Shown piece after piece: positions 11,990 to 27,894 of a DNA stretch of 64,000 nt. The position numbers and the translations under genes are program-made. A model generated the notes under the pieces. The model was given only the letters and a program-made list of their open reading frames with translations, searched no databases and was not told where the DNA came from. Source of the stretch: Dryas octopetala (Eukaryota; Streptophyta; Magnoliopsida; Rosales; Rosaceae); assembly GCA_963921425.1 (NCBI GenBank), contig OY992835.1:8866001-8930000 (forward strand), read 5' to 3'. The stretch's first letter is position 1, and the number at the start of each line of letters is the position of its first letter.

Positions 11990-13877
11990 AGTATGATAAG
12001 TAATGAAGTCCTTGAGCTTCTTTGATTGTTAGGGGGACCCTTGATGATCTTCGTGGAGCAAAAGGAGCTGGTGAAACAATAGGGGCAGCTAGTGGAACTA
12101 GGAGAAAATCAGTATTTGTCTCATTGTTGGTAGAAACTTCATCAAGAGACATATCTGTTTGTGTGTTTGATGTTGCATTTCGTAAAGAAATAGAGTCCTC
12201 CGCACCATCAACAATTGGAAGAGGAACTAGATTGAACAAGTGCTCCCCCTTAGGTCCAGTCTGCAATTTCTTTTCAAAGTAAGCTTTTTCTTCTTCAAAA
12301 ATAACATCACGAGAAACAACCACCTTCTTTGTTATTGGGTTGTAGCATTTGTACCCCTTTTGCGTACTTGAATATCCAAGGAATACACATTTTGCAGCCC
12401 TTGGATCAAATTTATCACGATGCACAGATTGAATATGCACATAACATAAACATCCAAAAACTCTTAAATGAGAGATATCAAGCTTCCTTCCTTTAAGAGT
12501 TTCCATAGGTGACTTGAAGTTAAGAACTCGACTGGGCAGCCTATTGATTAAATATGTGGCTGCAAGAATCCCATGTGACCAGTAGCATTTTGGAACATGC
12601 TTTTGTAGCATAAGTGATCTTGTTTTTTCTAGAAGATCACGATTTTTTCTTTCTGCGATTCCATTTTGCTGTGGAGTGCCAACACAGCTTGTTTCATGAA
12701 TAATTCCCTGATCAGTCAAGAAAGTTGAGAGTTGACCTTTCATATATTCAGTCCCATTGTCAGAACGTAAAATTTTAATTTTAGCATCAAACTGATTTGC
12801 AACCATTTTACAAAAATCTTTGAAAATTTGAGTAACTTCAGCTTTAGATTTCATCAAGTACAACCATGTGGCTCGAGACCAATCATCAACAAAAATAACA
12901 AAATATCTAAATCCATCATAAGAATCCAACGGGGCAGGTCCCCATAAATCTGAATGAATCAACTCAAATGGCTTGTTGGTTCTTGATAAAGAATGCTTGA
13001 AAGGCAACCTGGTCTGCTTTGAAAGATGACAAACTTCACAAGAAATAGGATCAGCAGAAAATTTAGGAAAGAGATGAGAAAAGGCAATACTAGAGGGATG
13101 GCCCAATCTCTTATGCCACAGATCTCTACCTTGAGGTGCCTTGACTTGAAGAGCATTTGCAAAACTAATGGGTTGATGCAGCAAGTAGAGACCATTTATA
13201 AAGACCCCTTCACCAATCTTCTGCTTTGTGATGCGATCTTGAAAAATTACATTTTTAGAGGAGAAAATGGCATCACAGTTGTGTGCGATAGTTAGTTTTC
13301 CAACAGATAATAACTGTATAGGAAATGAAAGGAGATAAAGAACTTCAGAGCTAATATTGGAGCCAAAAAAATGAATTTCTCCATGACCTTGAATTGGTAC
13401 AGTAGCTCCATTAGCCAAAGACACAGACTGCTTTTGATTTGAAGGTTTAAAATTTTGAAGAGCATCTTTATTACTTGTCATATGATCTGTAGCTCCAGTG
13501 TCAATAACCCAAACATTTGATTTTGAAGCAATAGATGCCAAAACACTTAACGAGGCATGAAGAGAACCTGGTTCATAGGTAGAAGCTGTGCCATCAATTG
13601 ATAAGTTCTCATTTTTGGTGAGTTGTTGAAGTAGTTGTGTGAGCTGTCCGATAAGAACAGAGTGAGACATTGCTTGATTCACTGAAGCTTCAGTTGCAAC
13701 TTGATTCGCTGCCTTCTCAAGTGAACCTTTGTTGTCTTTTCCACCTTTTGGCTTCAGGTGAGGATAAAGAATCCAGCAACTACCTTTAGTATGTCTGAGT
13801 TGCCCACAATGATCACATAGCACAGTCTTTCGTCCCATGAGAAAAACCAATAGAAGAAGACGACACAAATTTATCAA
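11955..13877 (-). pseudogene. Copia polyprotein part 1: zinc knuckle, protease, integrase
   Basis: An open frame of 640 residues. The CCHC knuckle CDHCGQLRHTKGSC is near residues 21-34. The aspartic protease motif VIDTGATDHM is near 125. The HHCC zinc-binding region (LWHKRLGHPS to CEVCHLSKQ) is followed by the integrase core with FVDDWSRATW, RSDNGTEY and GIAERKNRDLLEK, the D,D,E pattern. The GKKKR-free C-terminal part reads LRVFGCLCYVH, typical of Copia. No capsid domain lies ahead of the knuckle. The frame ends about 30 bp inside the reverse transcriptase frame, implying a frameshift between the parts. The gene is not functional as it stands. Confidence 0.93.
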
Positions 13878-14179
13878 TCAGTTCTAAGAGCCTGCTCTGA
13901 TACCATGTAGTTTAGAAAGGAAGAATATGGAAGAAGAAAAACCAGAATAAATTAACGTGGTTCAGCAGCAAGTTTTGCTGCCTACAATTTATCTAATTTT
14001 TTATAAGGATGAACCTTATATAGAGACTTAGAAATAAACGGTTTTGATCATCATATTATAATGTGGAGTGGGTCTCATAAGTCACAATTTATTATGTTTA
14101 AGATAAGATATATCTCAACGAAATGAGCCTAATATATAGATTAAGCTATTAAGAATAAAGAGAGATTGAAGAAATTAAA

Positions 14180-14480
14180 AAATTGGAGGCTTTTTTTGGA
14201 TAATCAAATTTTCATTGATGCAAATCAAGGCCGGGCCGGTTTGCAATATCCTCTTGGACCCGAGACTCCAACCAAGATAGTAGCTCAGAATGCGCCAAAC
14301 ATAGACATCACTACAACTCAAAGCGAAAGGGCCAAACTATGAGCAACACGATTACAATCATGAGGGAGAAATTAAGATACATGCAGTCAAGGGCAACATG
14401 CCAATAAATATAGGAAAGAAAATTAACGGACTGGAATCAAGCAAGTTGATCCCTACCAAAGTGCCTCACTCATATTGTTA
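14180..14480 (-). pseudogene. Short LINE RNase H remnant
   Basis: Reverse reading near 14330-14370 gives HDCNRVAHSLALSL, matching the conserved NRVAHELA block of LINE RNase H-like domains. Degenerate and short; borders unclear. Confidence 0.5.
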
Positions 14481-14528
14481 CCCCAAAAGTCCGCAGCAAA
14501 TTAATTAATTTTATTCAACACAGCCGGT

Positions 14529-15277
14529 CAGGGACGGACGCACGTTGGGAGGTAAGGGGTCGGGCGACCCCCCAACGCCGGATCTCCTAGCCGTGAACTT
14601 CCTTTCCTAGCCGCCGGTGACCCCCCAAACCTCTGAACGGCGACCCCTTGACCTCTGGCCGGTGACCCCTCCCTGCCCAGTCGCCCACCACCTGCTTGAT
14701 GAAAAGCCTCAGTGGCTGTTGGACTTTTTCTCTATTTTCTCCTCTTCTCCTCTCCTCTCTTGGTTTTGCTGGACTTTCTCTCTCTTTTCTCTTCTCTTCT
14801 CTTCCTCTCTTGGTTTTTCTCTCTTTCTTCTCCTCTGTTTTCTCCTGAGTAATATGGGGTTTACCACACACCACCACCTAGCACACATACACACACACAC
14901 TGACACACACCACTGAACACACATACACATACCTCACTCCCCACCTTTTTTCAAGCTAGGAAAGCTCATACACACGTATCCCCAATATTTATATATATAT
15001 ATCTACTATAACATAATTAAAATGTGATTAAAATTAATACTAATAAACACAAATATAAATATAAATAAATAATAATTTAAGTAATTAAATATAAATAAAT
15101 ATAAAGACAAGTAATTATTTTAATAAACACAATTTTTTAAAAATTTAAAAATTAGGTTATTACATGTAGCTTGTAATATTGTTTATCATTTAATTTTTTA
15201 TTGTTATTGTCGAACAAATTTTTTTTTTTGCTTTTACACTATGACCCCCCGGGTTGGAGATCCTGGATCCGTCACTG
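14529..15277. mobile_element. Non-autonomous hAT-like element with 8-bp target duplication
   Basis: Termini CAGGGACGGA and, inverted, CAGTGACGGA. The flanking duplication CAGCCGGT is perfect (14521-14528 and 15278-15285). The 749-bp interior is a GC-rich left half, a CT-rich tract, a CA tract and an AT-rich right half. No transposase reading frame. Confidence 0.85.
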
Positions 15278-15285
15278 CAGCCGGT

Positions 15286-15554
15286 CAGAAAGTCCAAGAG
15301 TGTTCATACTTCATACTCTTGATTTGATGAATTAAAAATACCAAATTAAACAAAAGCGAAAACAGTAAAGAAACCATGGTTTAAGTTTTTTTTTTTGTTA
15401 AACCGCGTAGTAGTGATGTCATACTTTTTTGTTAATTGCAAAAAGATCGAGACTATTAAATAGGAATTAATTAATTAATTTATTTCAGTATATATAGGCC
15501 AAATTAAAGCCAATATATACTAGTCAGATTTGCTTAATTCATAGCTGTTAATCA
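15286..15554. other. 5' flank of the MsrA-family gene
   Basis: AT-rich sequence between the hAT-like element and the first MsrA exon. The promoter must lie here or inside the transposon, because the element ends only 277 bp upstream of the ATG. No clear TATA box assigned. Confidence 0.4.
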
Positions 15555-20604
<5,050 letters not shown>

Positions 20605-20895
20605 TAAATTAGAATTGCATGCAAAGACATGCATGGTTCGTAGTTCAATTACTAAGTTTCCAATTCATGGTAGTAAAAATTAACTTGTACTACTAATTAG
20701 TACAAGACAGTATCACAAAAAAATCCAAACAACAACATATAGCATTGCCTTCAACTTGAAATTATATATTGGTACGTGATACATCATATATAATATCCAT
20801 GTTGCACGGTTTCACAGGGAAACTTTCTGTTGTACGTGAGTAAAACCACTAGTTATGATTCAATCCCCTTTCAAGATCTTATTATTAATGGACTT

Positions 20896-21645
20896 TGATA
20901 AAACTTAAAAAGAAAGATTATATAGCGCAAACAAGCACCCCAATATTTAACGTGGTTCGACAACTTACCTACATCCATCACATGCAAGCACCCAGAAAGA
21001 TTTCGTTAACTTGAGAAAATATATTACAACACATAAAAACACTCTCTCCCTATAGATCTCCTAATCTTCAATCTCTCACACCCTTTGGCTATCCCTCTTG
21101 AAGTCAATCTTGCTCTCTCTCTTGATCTCACCCTTGATATCACCCTTCATAACTTATGAAGACTTCTTGAAAAACTCTCTTTGAGAAAACTTATAGAATG
21201 TCTTTCAATTTCTAAGACTTAAGTACAAAATACAATCCTTGGCCAAAAAAAGTATAAAATACAATCCTAAACAAAGTAGGAAACTAAAACCTTAAACTTG
21301 CTTAATAAGAATAACTTGCCCAAAAGACAACTTGGATATAAAATCCCAACCTTGGTAGAAGTACGTAGGAGTCCTATTCCGTTTAGAATTAGGGAAAAAT
21401 GTTTTAATTTGGCCTAAAAACGCATTCAGCCCGCTTTGGGATCGATCCCCAGTGCTCAAGGGGGGGCAATTGATTTCACCCAACTTCATTGCCAAAATTT
21501 TTTCCCTTCCAAGATCGATCATACCCATCTTCTTGATGCTTTTCAAGGTCTTCTAAAGCCCAAAGCCCCTCCAATCTTCAACCAAACCTCTATGGAGGCT
21601 CCCATAGACCCGAGACAACTCCAAAGGTGAGCCAAAAACACAACA
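20896..21645 (-). mobile_element. Copia LTR (3' LTR of a deleted element)
   Basis: In the minus sense the sequence begins TGTTGTG at 21645, directly after a GTGGAGA purine tract, and ends TTTTATCA near 20896. It contains the ATTTAACGTGGTT block near 20945, common in Copia LTRs. The partner LTR was not found in the window. Confidence 0.6.
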
Positions 21646-22130
21646 ATCTCCACATTGGCAAGCTTATGCTAACCCATAAGACTGTTGCAAATCATGATAT
21701 CTTTGAACTTCTTGAAGAGCACCATGAATTTCTCCAACAACCTTCACCTTGGCAAGAGACTGGCCACTTGCCGCAATGCACCTCAAGTGAGGAGGTGCTC
21801 CACCCAATCTCTAACCTGTGATAAAATTGAGCAAGTCCAAACCATGTCTGAACTTCTCCACTCCCTGAATCTTTAGTGTAGCTTCATGAGCCTCCATGTC
21901 AGATTCCTCTTAATTTCCTATGAACCCACTTGGAGTCGATAAGTCTTCTACTTTTGGGCTTAGGAACCAACTCCCATATAGAGTTCTTGTCTTGAAATTC
22001 CATATAATTCGTCATAGCTCTCAACCAATCTTCTTTCTTGATGTTCTCAACCATATGCATCCTTGAAATTAGTTGAATCCTCTTCACTAAAATAATGAAC
22101 CCCGCCCTCTTCCCATCCAAACCTTTTAGA
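21646..22130 (-). pseudogene. Internal remnant of the same Copia element
   Basis: The 73-residue frame 21899-22120 reads WLRAMTNYMEFQDKNSIWEL and SKWVHRKLRG, the N-terminal edge of Copia reverse transcriptase. Downstream (lower coordinates) it jumps straight to 3' untranslated sequence ahead of the LTR, so most of the pol region is deleted. Confidence 0.7.
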
Positions 22131-22875
22131 TGATTTGATGGTACAATACTTTGGCCTTGATGATGCTATACAGCCAAGCTCAACATGCACTTGAGCCTGG
22201 ATTTGCTGTTGTTGTTACCCATCCACCTCTTCAATATTTCACATGAACTGGTGTCAAATAAAAGAGCAACAAGATTTGATTGAAAGCTAAAGAAAGATGA
22301 CATTAACTTAAAATTGGTACTAAGAGAAAGTTCAATCTTAGTATATCAACAAAAGAAATACATAGAAAAACTATGAAGAAAATATTAAACGGACTAAGAA
22401 CTTGACGAACATGAAAGGAAATTAATGCAAATAAAGCTTTAAAGAGCACTGAAATATTGCGAGCTAAAGTTGTTGGGCTGAATTGATTTTGTCCTTTGTT
22501 GGAGGGTTGTGTGTGTTGGAGAGGGTCCCTGGAAATTGCCTTGTGAACTTCCTTTTATAGTGGTCCAATTAATTACTATGAACTGGAGCTGAGCTTTGAA
22601 TGAGCTGGGCATGAACTGTAAATGGGCTGGGTTACTTTCAGGTTTGCAAGATGTCCAGCCGAAAGACATCAAACATTCCCACCCGAGAGGCTTTGGTCGG
22701 GCATATGTTACAATTGGATCGAGAATTTCATCACCCATTCCCATATTTTGTCTTTTTCTCCTACTAAAATCTCTCTTCAATAGATTACTAATGATGATGT
22801 ATATGCCCACCAAGAAAATACTTCAAGATGCAATCTTTTAGTTGATTTCGACCATGCCCTCTACAACACTTCTTG

Positions 22876-22914
<39 letters not shown>

Positions 22915-23268
22915 AGCCATATGTCATCCTTAGAATCCTGAATTAATGGGTTTTTGCTCAGGTATCAGCCAAGAACCTGCTGCCGAGAATGTATTGATGT
23001 CCTTCTCCTAAACTATGCAGTTTGTCTCCTTCACTCATCAAAATAGAAATGTCAGATATGGTCCAAACATAGGTGATATTTAATAGTAATAGATCCCCTT
23101 GTAAGAGCCTCTGTCATATGGTCTGTGACTAAACGGTTGCCATTGTATTTTGGACACTAAACAACAGAGGTATTGTGTCCAATAGATGTGGATCCAGACA
23201 GTGTCTTTGGTCTGACATTGTAGTACTGGGATGACAACAAAGGGGCTCGGAATAGAATATATGCATAC
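22131..23268. other. Repeat-derived spacer, possible LTR promoter on the minus strand
   Basis: A minus-strand CTATAAAAGGAAG TATA-like box lies near 22550-22563. It is followed downstream by a leader-like sequence, which suggests part of an LTR or an old promoter; no gene could be attached. A (TA)17 tract lies at 22879-22912. Confidence 0.35.
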
Positions 23269-23574
23269 TGTTGAGAGTAATGTGGAGCAATGTCCCACAT
23301 CGGAAAACTAAGGCTTAGCATATGTGCTTATAAGTCTTGGGCCTCTCCACCCATTGCCAATTGGTTTTGGGTTGGATGCTCTAATTCTATCATGGTATCA
23401 GAGCTTGGTTATCCGCGTGTAAGACCCAACGGTCACACGTGCTCCCACGTCACCCAATATAATTTGTTCACGTGTAAGGCTCAAAATATCGCCACACGTG
23501 CGGGGGCGTGTTGAGAGTAATGTGGAGCAATGTCCCACATCGGAAAACTAAGGCTTAGCATATGTGCTTATAAG
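23269..23574 (+). mobile_element. TRIM-type miniature LTR element, 3' LTR truncated
   Basis: The 5' LTR 23269-23392 (124 bp) begins TGTTGAGAG, contains GTCCCACATCGG and ends CTATCA. The initiator-Met primer-binding site TGGTATCAGAGC follows at once (23393-23404). A 116-bp interior ends in the purine tract GCGGGGGCG, and the 3' LTR restarts identically at 23509. It breaks off after 66 bp at 23574, where unrelated LTR sequence begins. Confidence 0.85.
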
Positions 23575-24061
23575 TGAGTAATGAGAGAGAATGATATCCA
23601 AAGCACCCTGCGCAAATACACAAAAGTGAGCGGGAAGGGCACCGGTGTGATACCGGCCAAAGATCCTCCGACGCTCAAGTCAGTGGGTCAGAGAATTTGT
23701 GAGCAGAGTGAGTGAATAGTATAATATTGATTGAATTGTCCTTTTGTAACAGGAAAGTACCTATTTTATAGTACTTTTGGAAGAGTGTCAACCAATCCGG
23801 TGATGACACGTGTCCCTTGTAATGACTCGCACTGTAAGAGCGCCACATGTCACCTGTCTCAAGGATCCGAGTGAGTTGACACGGGTCGGGGCCCAGGAGG
23901 CTTGAGCTTGGGAGGCCAGAACCTAGGAGGTCAGGACCTAGGGGCCGGAGCCTATGAGGCCGGAGCCTAGGAGGTCAAGGTCTAGGAGGCCGAAGCTTAA
24001 AGGGCCGGAGCCTATGAGACCGGAGCCTAGAAGGTCAGGGGCTAGGAGCCCGAGAAGGGCT
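23575..24061 (-). mobile_element. LTR fragment of a Gypsy-like element with a U3 minisatellite (left part)
   Basis: In the minus sense a GGCC-rich minisatellite (23896-24055) is followed by a CTATAAAATAG box (about 23760-23770) and, further down, GGCCGGTATCACACCGGT (about 23645-23665). The same signature occurs in the solo LTR at 33581-35460. The sequence is interrupted at 24061 by the CACTA element and resumes at 27189. Confidence 0.55.
23896..24055. repeat. GGCCGGAGCCTAGGA-type minisatellite
   Basis: About ten degenerate 15-17-bp units such as GAGGCCGGAGCCTAGGA. Related words (GGGCCTAGGAAGTCGATGCC) reappear immediately to the right of the CACTA element at 27195-27245, showing that the transposon landed inside this array. 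Confidence 0.8.
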
Positions 24062-27000
24062 CACTACTAGAAAATAGCTTATTTACCACATTAATTCTAC
24101 CACGGTCAAGAAAAGTCCATGGTTAAAAATATATATCTACCACGGTCATTATAAGCCCGTTATAAATAAAGTTATACTACCACGGTCAATAACGGGCCCG
24201 TGGTTAGAAGAAGTTAATTTATCACGGACATTTAATGCCCATGGTCTATAATACAATCCACCACGGGAAATGAACGTGGTTAAAAATTTTAATTACCACA
24301 GCGCATTTTTCTATTCCACCACGGTATATGTATGTGGTTAATAATTTTAATAACCACAGCGCCTTTTTTTGATGTACAACAAGATATGTACGTGGTGGAA
24401 AGATTTTTTTTTTTTGTCCTAAATTTTTCCAGTCCCGCGCCCTTTAATGAAATTTTTTGAGATTGGCGCGCGCCCTACACTGAACCCAGCAAAAGAGAGT
24501 TCACTTTTGCCCCGATCTGAAGAAGAAAAATTTGCAGTGTGTATGATTTTGGGTGGGTTTCTTGGATTTTCGTTTTTTCTTGGATTTATGTAAAATTTGT
24601 GCAGTGTTTAATTTTTTTTTTATCCTTCGATCTAGCAGTGACTACTCTCTCGATCTCTCCGAAGCACGCCAGCACCAGTAGCTCCATCTTTGGCCGTTTC
24701 GGTTCGGTGAGTGATCTCGATCTCTCTCTCTCTCTCCTTCTCTCTCTTTCGATTTGTGGACAAATTTAGATTTGAGAAAAGAAATTGATATTGATATATT
24801 GTTTGCTACCTGATGTAATTGCAGGCCGTTTCGATTTGTAGCTCCATCTTTGGCCGTTTCGGTTCTTGTCGCAGCTGCTAATTCCGGGCACACCTTCCCT
24901 CGCAGGTTTTCCAAGACAGACCTCCAGAGCTGCTTAAATACAAGGTAGGAGGAACTTTCCTTTGAACTATACTTCTCACCATCCTTTGAACTTTCCTTCT
25001 CCACCTTTAATAAAATTAAATGAAAAACTAAAATGACCACAAGCAGACCATCAAGGATATGGGGTTTACGGGCAAACAATTTTTTAGCTTGTGGATGCTT
25101 TGATAGATTCTTGTAGTTATATTAATTTCATTTGAAGCTTTAGGATGTGAGATTGGTAAGTGTGCAGTGGCTGTGTAGTCACAAACATATATAATTTCAT
25201 TTACAGCTTGTGGATGCTTTGATAGATTCTTGTAGTTATATTAATTTCATTTGAAGCTTTAGGATGTGAGATTGGTAAGTGTGCAGTGGCTGTGTAGTCA
25301 CAAACATATATAATTGAGTTTAGATGTTTATATATGTCTCTGTGTGTTTGGTTTCCTGGTTTCTACTTGGTTTTATTGCAAATGAATAGCTACTCTCTAA
25401 TTTGGATTTTGGAAGAAACAAGCACTGGATTGAAAAGAAGAAAAAAAATATCTGTTATCTTCCAACCACTCTGTCACTGTCAGCATCATCTAAAATTTCC
25501 AACATGCTTCAATGCCGCCCAACTAAGAATGCCCCATAATTCCACATCTACTTTTGTAGTTTTCTAGTTTATAGAGTAAATATATTTTGTATAGTCAATC
25601 ACGTTTCTTGTATAGGGAATCCAGATAGACAAGAAGTAGAAATATTGAGAGGAATCATTCCCCTGAAGAAACACCTACATGTATTTCATTTTCAAGAACC
25701 AAAGTCCCATCTTTCTTCTGATCTTCTCTTTCTTATTTTGGACATTTTCCAAATCTATCCAACAGCATATGAAATTATTGTTAATTTATAAAGAAGCATT
25801 TATGAGTAATGCTCAACCACATAACTCTAATAAGTATTCCAGTAAGAGAATTATTATATTCAGTCATTGAATGAGAATCTAACGATTAACAGGAGTCTAA
25901 TTAATTTTAGCACTTTTCTTAGACTAATATACTCTATTGTTAACATACTGCTACTGGTAAATGAAATCAGATTAGAAACAGGACAGACTATTTTCTCCAC
26001 GACCCTTAATTCACTCTTTTCTCTTTGTTCTTTAATTTGTTTTTGACTTGAATTGTGGACGATTTTAGGATTATTCCTTGTTTTGGGTTATTAATAGCAA
26101 ACATTCATTATTTATTTGGCTAGGTGCAATGGACAAAGATTGGCTAACATTTGACAGGTTATATTACTTAACTTAGTAAGGAGTTGTTTAGATGTTATAG
26201 GTTGGATTCTGTTTAAGTGATTAGGATTTTTTTCTTATCTAAAATATAGACGATCGAAAGAATATAGAGACGGTGCGAAAAAATTTGTAAAAGCAGCTAC
26301 AGAACGTGGAGGTAATCATAAAAAGATAGTTTGCCCTTGTGTAGTTTGTCAAAGTCAATGTTTTCAACTACCTGACCAAGTGTATGCACACTTGGTCATG
26401 AAGGGAATGGAAGATACATATACTACTTGGGTGTGGCATGGAGAAGAATCTGTTGTTGAACAGTCTAATGACATTAGAATGTCAGAAGCATATCCAATGT
26501 ATAGAGATGTCTTCATTGAAGATGATGGTATTGCAGACTCCCCATCACAAATAAGAGATGAGGATTTCATGGATAAGGTGGAAGATGCTGAATCTCCATT
26601 ATATAAAGGGTGTACAAAGTACACGAAATTGTCAGCTACTATTATTTTATACAAGCTGAAAGCCACGCATGGTGTAACAGATACGTTTTTTGATGACCTT
26701 CTTCAAACCTTGAGTGATATGTTTCCGCAAGGTAATACACTCCCAGATTCGATGTACTCGACAAAGAAGTTACTTAAGATGTTTAATCTAGGGTTTGAAA
26801 AAATAGATGCATGCATAAATGATTGTTGTTTGTTTAGAAAAGACTTAGACAAGTATGAGACATGTCCCAAGTGTGGTTCTTCACGCTGGAAGGTGAATGA
26901 ACGCACTAATCGTATCCATAAAGGAGTTCCAGCCAAGGTGTTGCGTTATTTTCCGATAATACCAAGATTGAAGCGGATGTTTAAGTTGCCTGAAATGGCA

Positions 27001-27188
27001 AAAGACTTGACATGGCATTATACCCATAAAAGTCAAGATGGAAAGATGCGACATCCAGTAGATTCATCAGCATGGGAGATCATAGATAATAAATGGCCAA
27101 ATTTTGCATTAGATCCGCGAAACCTTAGACTTGGTTTGGCCTCAGATGGATTTAATCCTTTTAGTAGATGAACTGTTTTTTAGTAGTG
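24062..27188 (+). mobile_element. CACTA (En/Spm) transposon, internally deleted
   Basis: Left end CACTACTAGAAAATAG, inverted right end CACTACTAAAAAACAG, and a perfect 3-bp duplication GCT (24059-24061 and 27189-27191). The left 350 bp has many subterminal TACCACGG / CCGTGGTTA repeats; the right end has none. A 119-bp segment is duplicated in tandem (25086-25323), and a 27-bp TAGCTCCATCTTTGGCCG-containing segment occurs twice (24679 and 24838). It carries a truncated TNP2 gene. Confidence 0.88.
26129..27171 (+). pseudogene. TNP2-like CACTA transposase, truncated
   Basis: Exon 26129-26157 (MDKDWLTFD) splices at GT-AG to 26250-27171 and continues RSKEYRDGAKKFVKAATERG, then CPCVVC: the transposase-associated zinc-binding domain. 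The TNP2 N-terminal region follows, with KATHGVTDTFFDDLLQ, CPKCGSSRWK and RFPIIPRLKRM-like YFPIIPRLKRMFKLPEMAKD. The frame ends at LASDGFNPF, where normal TNP2 proteins have several hundred more residues including the catalytic region. The stop lies only 17 bp from the element's right end. Not functional. Confidence 0.88.
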
Positions 27189-27894
27189 GCTTAGCCTTTG
27201 GGCCTAGGAAGTCGATGCCTAGGAGGGGCTTAGCTTTTGGGCCTAGACCCAAACGACATGTTGTTAAGCGGCGTGTGACTTGTCGTTATGCCCAGATGAT
27301 TCATCATACGAACATGCAATATCATGTGTGACTTGTCATTATTTGTGGCTGTTGTTTTATGGAAAGGTTGGGGAGCAAAGCAATATCATGTCTCTCTTCA
27401 TACAGGGATAGAGCCAAGGGTACTCGCCGCCCCTCTAACGTTTTTCAAGCAGAAATAATATATACATATATGTTAATAACATATCAATATTAAAAGATAA
27501 TTTCGATACTCAAGGTAGTAGCCCCCAAAAAAATATATAATATCGTAAAATTTTGCAGTTGTTATACTATGTTAATTTATTTTATCTTTGTTGTATATGT
27601 AATTATATTTAATATTTATTTACACTTCTATGTATAAATTAATAGTTTTATTGCACCAGAAATTACAAATTGTTTTTTAGTTGGTCATAGTATAATTAGT
27701 TTTTAATAATTATTTTTCTTACAATATGGTTCATCCATTTTAATTTGTGTGCATGATATGTAATTTTTGTTTCATGAATGTTAGACAAGTGTCGAATAAA
27801 TCTTTATTTCATTTGTAGATGAGAAAACTATAATTACAATTATATGGATTTTTCAAAAGACAACTATTACAAAATTCTTAAACTGGACATACTT

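Larger units (their letters stand above)
10046..13986 (-). mobile_element. Ty1/Copia LTR retrotransposon, 5' LTR and gag deleted
   Basis: Flanked by ATTTA duplications (10041-10045 and 13987-13991). In the minus-strand sense the 3' LTR is 10046-10357 (TGTTGAT...CTACA), preceded by the polypurine tract CTTGAGGGGGAG (10358-10369). The 5' LTR is only 81 bp (13906-13986) and matches the last 80 bp of the 3' LTR with one substitution and one indel. The primer-binding site TGGTATCAGAGC (13894-13905) directly follows it and matches initiator-Met tRNA. The zinc-knuckle frame starts about 30 bp further on, so the gag capsid region is missing. Protease, integrase, reverse transcriptase and RNase H follow in Copia order but in three separate frames. 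Confidence 0.93.
9850..14095. mobile_element. Foldback MITE split by the Copia insertion
   Basis: The left part (about 9850-10045) and right part (13987-14095) join into one element resembling 7184-7512, if one copy of the duplicated ATTTA is removed. The join gives the TCTTAATGG...TTTTATTTATCTAATTTTTT region seen uninterrupted at 7380-7420. The inner 3.9 kb is the Copia element described separately. Confidence 0.7.
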
